From positions 1 through 42,049 of the forward strand of contig JAEZJW010000137.1 of NCBI GenBank assembly GCA_023415595.1: a stretch of DNA of 42,049 nt, written 5' to 3'. Made by a program: the position numbers and the translations under genes. Below are positions 32,998 through 41,906 of this stretch, in pieces (the first letter of the stretch is position 1; every line of letters starts with the position of its first letter). The stretch comes from Bacillota bacterium. Lineage in GTDB: Bacteria > Bacillota > Clostridia > Lachnospirales > Lachnospiraceae. Below the pieces are notes generated by a model. That model saw nothing but the letters and a program-made list of their open reading frames with translations. It made no database searches and was not told the DNA's origin.

Positions 32998-33130
32998 ACC
33001 CCTTTATCTAAGTTTTCACCTGATCTGTGAAATCATTATAACTTATCCGCACTAAAATTCCTATATCAAAACGTAAGAAACACATAGAATTCTGCTAAGG
33101 CAACTTAGCTAGCATTTATCATGAAATTAA

Positions 33131-33203
33131 AGAATGGCAGCTGTTAAGCTGCCATTCTAATTAAGAATTAACTTGAGACTGAGGGGGTAGGGTTCAGTCT
33201 CAA
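33131..33203 (-). terminator. Two hairpins downstream of the esterase gene
   Basis: TTGAGACTGA (33173-33182) pairs with TCAGTCTCAA (33194-33203), and AGAATGGCAGC (33131-33141) pairs perfectly with GCTGCCATTCT (33148-33158). The minus-strand sequence after the second is moderately T-rich (CTTTAATTTC). They lie 19 bp after the esterase stop and probably end that operon. The remaining gap to the small ORF is AT-rich without clear signals. Confidence 0.65.
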
Positions 33204-33221
33204 TGGAGTCCGTAATTTATA

Positions 33222-34358
33222 CTAATTGGAAGTATTTTTGAATGCAACCTGAGCAAAGTTAAAGAAGCCCAGATACCATACATCAAAGCCATGACCGCCG
33301 CTGACCTTCTGCCAGATGAAATTCTCACCTTCCTTCAGTTTATCGGTGAGAGAGGGAAGGGTTGAGACAGCTGCCGATGCACTGCTCAATGCGATATTAT
33401 CCTCTGTACCACAGATATTGTAGAAGTAGTTAATGTCAGTATTCGGATAGTCCTTCAACACAGTAGCGATGCGATCCGCTGTATAGGAGGTAGGTGCTGC
33501 GGAGAAAGCCCCGAAGGAACTGATCATGTCCAGACTTTCGCACAAACCGATATTGATGGTCTGCATACCTCCCATGGAGAGACCTGCCATGGCTCTGTGG
33601 TCCCTGGTTGCAGTGAGGTCATAACCGTTCGCATCATATTTCGCATAGGTTGAATAGTTACTCTCTATGTAAGGGATTAAATCATTTCGTAGCTCCTTGC
33701 CAAATAAATAGAAGGAATTATAATCACCGGAGGCATCAAACTTAGCAGCGGAGCGTCCATTCGGAGTCACCACGATAAAGGGTTCAAGCTCACCGTTATA
33801 AATCAGGTTATCCATCATGATCTTAACTCTGGATTCTTCGTTAAACATGCCCCATTCTTTCTCAGTGCCGCCGATACCATGCATCAGATACAGAACATTA
33901 TACTGCTTGCTCTTATCATAGTTGTAGGGCAGATAGACATAAGCGGATTTCGTGATGGCAACGGAGCTGTCTCCAAAGTAATCAAAAGTTGGATAGGAGA
34001 TTTGTTCAATCGTTCCGAGGGAATCGGTACACTTCTTCAGATATTCTTCCGGTATCTTATCGACCGGGATAAAAGGCTCAATCACCTTAGCTTCCGGGGT
34101 GGGAGTGACTTCCGTATCCTGTACCGCGGTATCCCCGGCGGTGGCATCCCCTGAACCGGTATTCTCCGGTGCGGCTGTATTTTCCTGTGCTTCCTGTGTA
34201 GTGGCTTCGGTTGCCTGATTATCCTCCACTTTATTATCCTCCGGCATTACTGTACTTTTCTCTGCTTCTGAATTAATCTTCGCAGTTTCATCTTTGCCGG
34301 AGCATCCGGCAAGCAGGATTGCTAATGTTAAAGGCAATAGATATCTTATTTTACTCAT
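33222..34358 (-). CDS. Lipoprotein esterase, CE1/esterase D type
   Basis: This protein of about 378 residues is exported and lipid-anchored. Its signal ends in lipobox LLAGC (C19), then comes a Thr/Glu/Ala-rich linker of about 85 residues, then an esterase D/feruloyl-esterase fold: VLYLMHGIGGTEKEW, nucleophile S261 in AGLSMGGMQ, and His in SGGHGFDVW. CE1 enzymes remove feruloyl or acetyl groups from plant xylan, which fits the arabinofuranosidase elsewhere in the window. The ATG at 34358 (MSKIRYLL) follows GGGAGGA; the longer frame to 34409 would overlap the MarR stop. It is 16 bp downstream of the MarR gene, so one operon. Confidence 0.87.
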   Translation of the reverse strand: MSKIRYLLPLTLAILLAGCSGKDETAKINSEAEKSTVMPEDNKVEDNQATEATTQEAQENTAAPENTGSGDATAGDTAVQDTEVTPTPEAKVIEPFIPVDKIPEEYLKKCTDSLGTIEQISYPTFDYFGDSSVAITKSAYVYLPYNYDKSKQYNVLYLMHGIGGTEKEWGMFNEESRVKIMMDNLIYNGELEPFIVVTPNGRSAAKFDASGDYNSFYLFGKELRNDLIPYIESNYSTYAKYDANGYDLTATRDHRAMAGLSMGGMQTINIGLCESLDMISSFGAFSAAPTSYTADRIATVLKDYPNTDINYFYNICGTEDNIALSSASAAVSTLPSLTDKLKEGENFIWQKVSGGHGFDVWYLGFFNFAQVAFKNTSN

Positions 34359-34374
34359 AAATATGGCATCCTCC

Positions 34375-34815
34375 CTATGATGGCATCTTATCCAGATTGG
34401 TCTGTACACGGTTCAATAGACTGATCAGTAACTGCTTCTCATCGTCACTAAAATTCCTGAAACTTATGACCTCTACATCCTCCACGATCTGATTTACTTC
34501 CTCGGCTAAGGCACGGCCTTTTTCCGTCAGATAGATGGAATACGCCCGCTTTCCCCCTGAGACTAATTCCGGCTTCCGATAGATCAGGTCCTTTTCCGAC
34601 ATGTTATTCAGAATAGAGGTCATGGTAGCAGGCTCGACATGACAGCGTAATGCTAATTCCTTCTGAAGAAAGCCTTCTTTCTGAGACAGAATAGCCAGGA
34701 CCTTAGGCTGTCCTGTTGATAGATTAAGCTTCTGGAATTCCTGCATGCTGCATTTCTTATGAGCGGCTGCACAGCTGATTAATACTCTATGTAGCCGATC
34801 GTTGTTTTCTGTCAT
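34375..34815 (-). CDS. MarR family transcriptional regulator
   Basis: This 146-residue winged-helix protein contains LSTGQPKVLAILSQKEGFLQ, then HVEPATMTSILNNMSEKDLI (recognition helix), and the wing KRAYSIYLTEKGRALAEEV. The ATG at 34815 (MTENNDRL) is fixed by AAGGAGG; an upstream in-frame start at 34935 would run through the promoter. It is the first gene of an operon with the esterase and is likely its repressor. The ligand may be a phenolic or aromatic acid released from plant walls (inference). Confidence 0.88.
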   Translation of the reverse strand: MTENNDRLHRVLISCAAAHKKCSMQEFQKLNLSTGQPKVLAILSQKEGFLQKELALRCHVEPATMTSILNNMSEKDLIYRKPELVSGGKRAYSIYLTEKGRALAEEVNQIVEDVEVISFRNFSDDEKQLLISLLNRVQTNLDKMPS

Positions 34816-34834
34816 TATAAGCCTCCTTAAAAAG

Positions 34835-34883
34835 CTAATTAGAAATCTAATTAGAATATAAAACAATAAGAAATATTTGTCAA
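34835..34883 (-). promoter_or_regulatory. Promoter and tandem palindromic operators of the MarR-esterase operon
   Basis: On the minus strand TTGACA (34883-34878), 17 bp and TATATT (34860-34855) form a good promoter. Directly downstream two identical 8-bp palindromes CTAATTAG lie at 34835-34842 and 34847-34854, 12 bp apart. They overlap the transcription start, a position expected for autorepression by the MarR product. Confidence 0.75.
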
Positions 34884-34937
34884 GTATGTAAGTGGTATCC
34901 AATAATATGAAACGGTAAGGCGCTTCACGCACCATGA

Positions 34938-34972
34938 ATAAAATACAGCCCTCTTAGAGAAGAGGACTGTAT
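34938..34972 (-). terminator. Terminator of the GntR-ABC operon
   Basis: ATACAG-C-CCTCTT (34943-34955) pairs with AAGAGG-A-CTGTAT (34960-34972), with one mismatch. TTTTATT follows on the minus strand. It lies 27 bp after the permease stop. Confidence 0.85.
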
Positions 34973-34998
34973 CCATTCGCTTGGTTTATATCGTTAAG

Positions 34999-36300
34999 CT
35001 ATCTTGGTGATATTTCAACGTGTCCGGTGCCATTTGAGCTAGAAGTATAAAAATCCGATGCTTTGAAAAAGAGACCCTTATTCTGATACTTCTTGAACTG
35101 CTTCATTTCGAACCAGGGGGACAGGAAAATCACCTTCGTATTCTTAATGTAGCTATAATCAAGGATCAGCTGGTTATCCTCTAATCTGGCTGTAAATTCA
35201 GGATTTGTCAGCTCAGAAAGATTATAATCATTCATGATGCGGATAGGTAGCCGGTATCGAATTTCAATTGTATCTCCAAAGGGAACAATATGTTCATTGA
35301 TTGGCGTCATCATATTATCGCTGAGATCAAAATTCGTAGTAACAGTAATCGTGCTAAGGACTTCATAGTCGGATACATCCAATAGGATCGTCTTATCCTG
35401 CCATATATTATATTCGTCATCATTTAATCCATAATTACTAAACGTATTATAACTTACGAAGGTTTCTCCCTTCACAGGAATACTGGCTCGAATAATGCTG
35501 ATCAGGATTAATGAGGCAATACCCACTGCTGTGACTATGGAATTCTTATATTTACGCTGGGTTTTATAGTATATGGTGTATCGGTTCACCAATAGGGCTG
35601 CGGCAGAAAGAAGTAGCCAGACAAACAAACCCTTTAAAACGAATATACCAATCTTAGGTTCCTCGGTTAGAAAGCTAAACATTTTTGATATCGTTTTAAA
35701 GATACCCTCTTCACTGGTAATTAGAATAGCAGCGATGATCATGAGAATAGCGATGGCAATCTCATTGAATTTCCTGATCAGAGTAGCCATCAAGGAAAAG
35801 AGGGAGATCATGACCAATCCATACAGGAAGAAGATGAAGACTCCTGTGAGGACTACACCGAGGTCCGTCCGGAAGGCAAGGATGATATTGCTGTTCAACA
35901 TAGAGAGCAGCTTAAAGATAACGAATTGAACCATATACATAACCAAAGCGAGGATGCTGATAAACGCCAGCCACAGATAAAGAATAAATTGGGTTGACAG
36001 AAAACGGCTGGTACCGGTCTGAGGGAACACGTTATAGTAATCACTCAAGTGCTTATATCTGATACAGGAGATAATCGCGCCACCTAACAGTCCAAGGAGG
36101 AGAAATGCAGAGTAATCATATATTCTGATATCCGTTACCGTAGCCTCATACTTCAGGACATTAACTAAGCTGGGAATCATAATTGCCAGAAATGCCAAAC
36201 CGATAAATAGGATTGCTCTCAGCATATACATTCTGGTGGTTCTGAATTTTATTACGGTTAATACATAAGTGTTCTTTATTTCGTCGTTTCCCATAAACAT
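34999..36300 (-). CDS. ABC-2-like permease of the YtrA-type operon
   Basis: This 433-residue membrane protein has a short cytoplasmic N-terminus, about six or seven TM helices (first at about 27-45) and a soluble extracellular C-terminal domain of about 170 residues after the last helix (SIIRASIPVKGETFVSYNTF onward), rich in beta strands. It has no motif of its own but is overlapped by the end of the ATPase gene by 25 bp, so it is the membrane partner. YtrA-type operons respond to cell-wall antibiotics in other Firmicutes, so a role in envelope stress is inferred. GGAGGTGG precedes the ATG. Confidence 0.75.
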   Translation of the reverse strand: MFMGNDEIKNTYVLTVIKFRTTRMYMLRAILFIGLAFLAIMIPSLVNVLKYEATVTDIRIYDYSAFLLLGLLGGAIISCIRYKHLSDYYNVFPQTGTSRFLSTQFILYLWLAFISILALVMYMVQFVIFKLLSMLNSNIILAFRTDLGVVLTGVFIFFLYGLVMISLFSLMATLIRKFNEIAIAILMIIAAILITSEEGIFKTISKMFSFLTEEPKIGIFVLKGLFVWLLLSAAALLVNRYTIYYKTQRKYKNSIVTAVGIASLILISIIRASIPVKGETFVSYNTFSNYGLNDDEYNIWQDKTILLDVSDYEVLSTITVTTNFDLSDNMMTPINEHIVPFGDTIEIRYRLPIRIMNDYNLSELTNPEFTARLEDNQLILDYSYIKNTKVIFLSPWFEMKQFKKYQNKGLFFKASDFYTSSSNGTGHVEISPR

Positions 36301-37187
36301 TCTAACTCCACCTCCTTGTTCTGCTTTGTAAGGTACACAAATAAGTCCTCGACTCTGACCTGAGACAATTCCAGATGATATTGTTTGCTTTCATTGATTA
36401 AGTTCTCAGATAAGGGACCTCGAAGAACCGAGTAGCTTCCAACATCCCCGCACTTAGAATAGATGACATCCTTTCCCTGATTGAACGCTTCAAGGCTGTT
36501 TCTTGCTCCGTCAAAACGATAAGCATATTCCCTGATATTATCGATTGAGTCGTATAATACCGGCTTACCGTTATCGATTAATATGATATCGGACAGGACT
36601 CCCTCCAGTTCCGAGATCAGATGGCTTGAGATGATAATACTTCTCGGATGCTCGGTATAATCTCTTAGGAGAACCTCATAAATGGATTTTCTTACGGAGA
36701 CATCCATCCCCAGGACCGGTTCATCAAACATCGTAAGCTTCGTCCGGCAGGAGAGGCCGCTGATGAAATTAAAGACACTCGCCATACCCTGTGACAGCTG
36801 ATAATACTTCATACCGGGTTTTAAATCAAAGTATTTTAGCAGCTTTGATGCAAACTCCTTATCAAAGGTTTCAAACAGTGAATCATAATTCAGAAGTATG
36901 GTATTCAGATCAAGTCCCTTGGAATATCTGTAATCATGGTAGGTATAGACTACATTCTTAAGAACCTTCAGATTGTCGATCGGCGCTTCGGATAACACCT
37001 TGAGCTCACCACCTGTTGCATCCAGCTGGCCTGCAATCAGCTTCATCAGGGTAGTCTTACCGGATCCGTTCCTGCCAATCAGGCCGGTGATCTTATCCGC
37101 CGAGATATCAATTGTAAAATCATCAATTGCCAGCTTGTTACCGTAATTCTTACTCAGATGTTTTGTACTTATGATATAGTCAGTCAT
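36276..37187 (-). CDS. ABC transporter ATP-binding protein
   Basis: This 303-residue ATPase has Walker A GRNGSGKT (38-45), Walker B LTMFDEP (151-157, D155/E156) and a switch His (H189). Two elements are unusual. The signature reads LSQGM (131-135) instead of LSGGQ, and the Q-loop glutamine is not visible in VVYTYHDYRY. Degenerate signatures are common in YtrB-like ATPases that pair with GntR regulators. About 90 residues follow the ATPase core. Its start overlaps the GntR stop by 8 bp and its end overlaps the permease, so the three genes are translationally coupled. Confidence 0.88.
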   Translation of the reverse strand: MTDYIISTKHLSKNYGNKLAIDDFTIDISADKITGLIGRNGSGKTTLMKLIAGQLDATGGELKVLSEAPIDNLKVLKNVVYTYHDYRYSKGLDLNTILLNYDSLFETFDKEFASKLLKYFDLKPGMKYYQLSQGMASVFNFISGLSCRTKLTMFDEPVLGMDVSVRKSIYEVLLRDYTEHPRSIIISSHLISELEGVLSDIILIDNGKPVLYDSIDNIREYAYRFDGARNSLEAFNQGKDVIYSKCGDVGSYSVLRGPLSENLINESKQYHLELSQVRVEDLFVYLTKQNKEVELECLWETTK

Positions 37188-37572
37188 TTCCTTCCTTCCC
37201 TTCCCCGTTCTCGAAAATTTCTTCCAGAAGCTTAATCACTGTCTCCTTACTCATGCCAACCTTCCGGGCTTCCCTGACGAGTTCCTGCGTCAGGATGTTG
37301 ATATTGTTATCTTTCTTCTCAGCTAGAAGTCGGTCCCTTGCTCCTGTTGCAACAACCATGGAGAGACCTCTTTGCTTCTCCAGGATGCCCTTCAGCACGA
37401 GGACATTGATCCCCTTTGCAGCAGTCGCCGGATTAACACCAAGTTCCCTGGATATTATGAGCTGAGAGTAGGCCTGATCGCCCTCCTTCAGGTTACCCTG
37501 GAGAATATCATCCTCTATTCCCTCAGCAATTTGGAGATAGATGGGCTTGAGACTGTTAAAATCAATCGTCAT
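37180..37572 (-). CDS. GntR family regulator, YtrA subfamily
   Basis: This 130-residue protein has an N-terminal GntR winged helix (PIYLQIAEGIEDDILQG, then SRELGVNPATAAKGINVLVL) and a short helical C-terminus of about 45 residues, the YtrA layout with no separate ligand domain. YtrA regulators repress their own ABC operons. GGTGATC lies before the ATG. A perfect palindrome on the promoter supports autorepression. It is the first gene of the operon. Confidence 0.9.
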   Translation of the reverse strand: MTIDFNSLKPIYLQIAEGIEDDILQGNLKEGDQAYSQLIISRELGVNPATAAKGINVLVLKGILEKQRGLSMVVATGARDRLLAEKKDNNINILTQELVREARKVGMSKETVIKLLEEIFENGEGKEGND

Positions 37573-37585
37573 AGGATCACCTCGC

Positions 37586-37638
37586 TATACTACATTACTT
37601 ATGTAATGTAGTATATAATCATTTCCATTGATTGTCAA
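37586..37638 (-). promoter_or_regulatory. Promoter and perfect palindromic operator of the GntR-ABC operon
   Basis: On the minus strand TTGACA (37638-37633), 17 bp and TATACT (37615-37610) form a strong promoter. A perfect inverted repeat with 13-bp arms TATACTACATTAC/GTAATGTAGTATA (37586-37598 and 37603-37615, spacer TTAT) covers the -10 and start region, the expected GntR operator. Confidence 0.85.
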
Positions 37639-37676
37639 CTAATAATTGTAAATGTTGGAAAATATTCTTGATAGCA

Positions 37677-39929
37677 TCATTCCAGCTCATAGGTCGGTCG
37701 GCTGTCCCAGTAGCTGTAATACCTGTTTTCGAGCGGTGTGACAATAACTGCTATTCCCTTATCGATCAACAGATGCTCCTCGGTACCATCATACAGGAAT
37801 AGCTGCCCATCCGGAGGAGAACCTACGCTATATGCAATTCTGCCATCAGTATATGGTTGATACCAGAATACGTCCTCCGCAAGTTCTGTAATGATGCCAT
37901 CACGAAACAGCTTTAGAGTGCTGGCTTTGCCAGGATTATTACACTCATACAGGAACGAATCGGTAGCTTCCTCCCAGCGAACACTTAGGACATTTACAAA
38001 ACGGTCCACCTTCTCCTGATTAATATATAAATCGCCCGTAAAGGCTTCCTCATTCTTAAAATAAATTACGGATTCTCCCTGAAGGAAATTGTCTGCTATA
38101 AATACGCCCTCAGCATATTTCTCCATATTGGAAACATCAGTATCACTAAGGGTGGCACAATACAAGTCATTGATAAAAGCAAAGTCCTTGACATAGGTAT
38201 AATATAATTTATTATTCTTCCTGTCGTATGCGCACCGGTCCAGCTTCTCATCCGCAAGCTTCCCCAGCACCTTTGAGCCACTGCATACATATACCTCGTC
38301 GCTGCTGTTGCCTGCCTTTGCTTCGGAATAGACCATGATCGGCTGATCATCTCCGCAATAATAGGAGTCATACCGAAGAGGCTTCGTACCGGAGAATGCG
38401 TCCATATGTAATGCTAAACGTTCCTTTGTATCTTCATTCCTCCAAACATTGGTGCAGCGGTCGCTGACCAGAACTGATTGACCCTTCGAGTAGTAATATA
38501 GGCTGAATATTTCTAAAGTCTGATCGTTTGATTTCAGATAGTAGAGGGATCCATCCTCGTAGAGGTGCAGTACAGCATAGATATCAGAATCTATTACCTG
38601 AAGCTTTTTACCATCCTTCAGTATACAGAAGTTATTACCATTAAAATAATAGATTGTATTCAGATCCTCTGATGCATAATGAATTACTGCATTTTTATCA
38701 ATTTCCTTCACGTCCTTATCACCGGTATACAATAGCAAACGGCTGTCCAGGGTCACAATAATCATCCGGTCACCGGCTCTGTCGATAAAGAACTGATCAA
38801 CATCCGATGCAATCTGGGTTGTCTCGGATAAGTCACTGACATACAGTGTCTTATCCTTCACATAATAGATTTTAGAGCCATCCTGATTAATTACATAGTT
38901 ATTTACTTTAGAATCAATCAGCAAGCTTTCTTTGCTTAGGTCGGTCAGATCGCCGTGATACACATCGGCACAGACATTTTCCTTCGTCATATCGATATTG
39001 TCTGAGTAGTACATATGCCTTCCGTCTTCACTTACCTGGAAATAGAGGATATTCCGGTTGACATTATAAATAGAGGTATCAGGTGCAATTTTATTGAGGT
39101 TGATCTTATCCAAAGGGGTATGGTAAATGGAACCATCCTTAATATAGAACAGGTTTTGAAGTGCGGTCTGCGATGAACCTGTTAAGGTAATGGCACCGGT
39201 ATTTGATAGTATCAATAATACAATGATAAAGACGGGTAACAGGGCGCTGAAGGCAGCCAGCATAGGATTAGTCCGCTTCGGAAGCTCTTCATTATCGGCT
39301 ATTCTAATCGTTCGGGCATGGATATCTCTTCTCCAGATCCAGGTGAAGACAGCTCCGACGAGGGTGGCAGCGAGATGGAAGATCAAGGTGGACGTACCGC
39401 CAATCAAGGAGATGATGATCCACATCAGAAGGAGCAGGAGGGCAGAGAGGTAGAAGGTTACATCCTTAAGCAAAAGCCTCTTATTCTTTCGGAGTAACTT
39501 AATCAGAATGACGAATGCGACCGGACCATAAGCCCAGACGATACCGGAGGCACCATTTTCGTATAGATGAAACAGTATCATGATCAGATAGCTGACAAGA
39601 CCTGCAGTTACCGTAAGCAGCAAGAATCTAAAGGTTCCTAAGATCCGTTCTGCCAGAATCCCCATTACTAATATGACCAGCAGATTGAATATTAGGTGTA
39701 CCAGTAAAGGAATACCTTCTCCTGTCAGCTCACCCAGATAGGAACCATGCTCCAACTGGGAGGTAATCGGATTCTGCCAGGGATATGCGACGGATTCAGA
39801 GGCTCCGAAGAGGGAGTAATATTTCAGTGACAGGTAGGTAGGGATGGAGACCAGCAGGCAACTTAAAAATAACAGGACCGATAGGTAAGGAAAACCGATT
39901 CCTTTACGAAAATAATACTTTGATAACAT
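37677..39929 (-). CDS. Rhomboid-family membrane protease fused to the repeat ectodomain
   Basis: This 750-residue protein has two halves. Residues 1-200 form a six-TM rhomboid fold: HLIFN (H78, N82), the nucleophile loop NGASGIVWAYGP (S128) and the partner His in LIFHLAATLVGAV (H185). Another TM helix follows at about 223-242. The rest is the same repeat ectodomain as in the proteins at 1879-5675: NLFYIKDGSIYHTPLDK, YASEDLNTIYYF, YEDGSLYYLK, LLIDKGIAVIVTPLENRYY. Catalytic Ser and His are present, so it may be an active intramembrane protease. The zinc ribbon of the other two is replaced by the rhomboid. AGGAGG precedes the ATG; an extended -10 TGGTATAAT lies at 39973-39981. It is the only ectodomain copy beside thrS. 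Confidence 0.85.
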   Translation of the reverse strand: MLSKYYFRKGIGFPYLSVLLFLSCLLVSIPTYLSLKYYSLFGASESVAYPWQNPITSQLEHGSYLGELTGEGIPLLVHLIFNLLVILVMGILAERILGTFRFLLLTVTAGLVSYLIMILFHLYENGASGIVWAYGPVAFVILIKLLRKNKRLLLKDVTFYLSALLLLLMWIIISLIGGTSTLIFHLAATLVGAVFTWIWRRDIHARTIRIADNEELPKRTNPMLAAFSALLPVFIIVLLILSNTGAITLTGSSQTALQNLFYIKDGSIYHTPLDKINLNKIAPDTSIYNVNRNILYFQVSEDGRHMYYSDNIDMTKENVCADVYHGDLTDLSKESLLIDSKVNNYVINQDGSKIYYVKDKTLYVSDLSETTQIASDVDQFFIDRAGDRMIIVTLDSRLLLYTGDKDVKEIDKNAVIHYASEDLNTIYYFNGNNFCILKDGKKLQVIDSDIYAVLHLYEDGSLYYLKSNDQTLEIFSLYYYSKGQSVLVSDRCTNVWRNEDTKERLALHMDAFSGTKPLRYDSYYCGDDQPIMVYSEAKAGNSSDEVYVCSGSKVLGKLADEKLDRCAYDRKNNKLYYTYVKDFAFINDLYCATLSDTDVSNMEKYAEGVFIADNFLQGESVIYFKNEEAFTGDLYINQEKVDRFVNVLSVRWEEATDSFLYECNNPGKASTLKLFRDGIITELAEDVFWYQPYTDGRIAYSVGSPPDGQLFLYDGTEEHLLIDKGIAVIVTPLENRYYSYWDSRPTYELE

Positions 39930-40049
39930 GTTACGCCTCCTGACTTAATAAGATTGCTCGTTGCTATGGATGATTATACCAAATGAGAAGTAAAAAAGAA
40001 ATGTGAAATACCGACCATCAAGGTTGATCGATTGTTCTACACTCTGTGC

Positions 40050-40082
40050 GACAAAAATCCCTTGAAATTAATCAAGGGATTT
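40050..40082 (-). terminator. Terminator of thrS
   Basis: AAATCCCTTGA (40055-40065) pairs perfectly with TCAAGGGATTT (40072-40082), and the minus strand continues TTTTTG. It lies 26 bp after the thrS stop. Confidence 0.85.
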
Positions 40083-40107
40083 CGCTGTAAGAAAGCATTC
40101 ATCGCTT

Positions 40108-41853
40108 CTATCTATTTATTCTCTGTACGAGGTCATTCACAAACATACTTCCTAGCTCACCGTCATCCCTTCCCCGAACGGAGATGGTCACATTATCCTG
40201 CTCGGTCTTACCGATGACAATCATATACGGCACCTTATCCAGTTGAGCCTCACGGATTTTGTAACCTAATTTCTCATCCCGTGTATCAAGCTCACATCGG
40301 ATACCGGCTTTCTTCAGCTGTTCCGATACGGATCTGGCATAGGGTAAGAAAGCGGTGGAAACCGGTAGCACCTTCACCTGTACCGGAGCCAGCCATGCAG
40401 GGAATTTTCCGGCATAATGCTCAATTAAGATTCCGATAAACCGTTCTATGGAACCGAAGATCACACGGTGGATCATGATTGGTTGGTGCTTCTCACCATC
40501 TGCGCCGATATACTCTATCTGAAATCTCTGCGGCAGCTGGAAGTCCAGCTGTATCGTTCCACACTGCCAGGTCCTGCCGATCGAATCCTCCAGATGGAAG
40601 TCAATCTTGGGACCATAGAAGGCACCATCCCCTTCATTAATCTCGTAAGGTAGCTGCACTTGTTCCAGAGCCTGCTTCAGCACCTCGATTGCTTCGTTCC
40701 AATCCTCATCGCTCCCGATACTCTTCTCCGGTCTGGTAGACAGCTCCACATGATATTTGAAGCCAAACTTCCGATAAACCTCATCAATCAACCTGATGAC
40801 TCCCTTGATCTCATCGATTACCTGTTCGCGCAACATGAAGATATGGGCGTCATCCTGTGTGAAGCAGCGTACTCTCATGAGACCATGCAGCGCACCGGAT
40901 TTCTCATGGCGATGAACCAGGCCGAGCTCTCCCATGCGGATGGGCAGTTCCTTATAGGAGTGGGGCTGCAGCTTATAAACCAGCATTCCGCCGGGGCAGT
41001 TCATCGGACGAATGGCAAACTCCGTATCGTCTATCTCTGTTGTATACATATTCTCTCGATAATTCTCCCAATGGCCGGAGACCTCCCATAGCTCACGGCG
41101 AAGAATGACAGGAGAGGAGATCTCCACATAGCCCTCACGCTCATGAATCCTTCTCCAATAATCCAGCAACAGATTCTTTAGTATCATTCCTTTGGGAAGA
41201 AAGAAAGGAAATCCGGGTCCCTCCTCCAGCATGGCAAACAAGCCAAGCTCTTTTCCAAGCTTGCGGTGATCCCTGGCTCTGGCTTCCTCCAGCTGTTTGA
41301 GATACTCCTCAAGCTCACTCTGGTTCGGGAAGGCAGTACCATAGATTCTAGTCAGCATCCTGTTCTTCTCATCTCCTCTCCAGTAAGCACCGGCCAGTGC
41401 TGTCAGCTGAAAGGCTTTTATTATACTTGTATTCAGTACATGGGGGCCGACACACAGCTCCACATACTCACCCTGCCGGAAGAAGCTGATTTGTGCATCC
41501 TCCGGCAGTTCGGAAAGCAGCTCAAGCTTATAGCTTTCCTGACGTTCTTCCATAGCCTGCAGAGCATCCGAGCGATTTACGATGGAGTGCTCCAGGGGAA
41601 GGGCTTCCTTCACGATCCGTTTCATCTCGGCTTCGATAACGGGCAGGTGCTCCGGCGTAAATTCGAATCCAAATTCAAAATCATAATAGAATCCGTTTTC
41701 GATCGCCGGTCCAATCGCGCATTTAGTCTCGGGGTATAGGCGTTTTACCGCTTGCGCAAGTATATGGGCTGCAGTATGGCGCATGGCATTCCGACCCACC
41801 TCCTCTCCAAATGAACTATCCATGATTTCTCCGTTCTTCATTATCACTTTCAT
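40108..41853 (-). CDS. thrS: Threonyl-tRNA synthetase lacking the TGS domain
   Basis: This 581-residue enzyme charges tRNA-Thr. The editing domain is complete (HTAAH, H26/H30, and CVGPH, C134/H138), as are the class II core (RPMNCPGGM, with the zinc-binding C286) and the C-terminal anticodon-binding domain (VKVLPVSTAFLPYARS). Compared with the usual enzyme of about 640 residues, the N-terminal TGS domain is absent. Only about 17 residues precede the editing domain. I chose ATG 41853 (MKVIMKNG), with AAAGGAG 8 nt upstream; the frame to 41910 would run into the T-box terminator. It is regulated by the T-box leader upstream. Confidence 0.93.
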   Translation of the reverse strand: MKVIMKNGEIMDSSFGEEVGRNAMRHTAAHILAQAVKRLYPETKCAIGPAIENGFYYDFEFGFEFTPEHLPVIEAEMKRIVKEALPLEHSIVNRSDALQAMEERQESYKLELLSELPEDAQISFFRQGEYVELCVGPHVLNTSIIKAFQLTALAGAYWRGDEKNRMLTRIYGTAFPNQSELEEYLKQLEEARARDHRKLGKELGLFAMLEEGPGFPFFLPKGMILKNLLLDYWRRIHEREGYVEISSPVILRRELWEVSGHWENYRENMYTTEIDDTEFAIRPMNCPGGMLVYKLQPHSYKELPIRMGELGLVHRHEKSGALHGLMRVRCFTQDDAHIFMLREQVIDEIKGVIRLIDEVYRKFGFKYHVELSTRPEKSIGSDEDWNEAIEVLKQALEQVQLPYEINEGDGAFYGPKIDFHLEDSIGRTWQCGTIQLDFQLPQRFQIEYIGADGEKHQPIMIHRVIFGSIERFIGILIEHYAGKFPAWLAPVQVKVLPVSTAFLPYARSVSEQLKKAGIRCELDTRDEKLGYKIREAQLDKVPYMIVIGKTEQDNVTISVRGRDDGELGSMFVNDLVQRINR

Positions 41854-41906
41854 TCCTATGTCTCCTTTCGGTAATAAAATTGATAACATAAGAAAAGAAT
41901 TTGGAT

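Noticed and set aside
41266..41739. 157-codon ORF antisense to thrS (also 40660-41091)
   Set aside because: These are reverse-strand shadows of the strongly conserved thrS frame, with no ribosome site.
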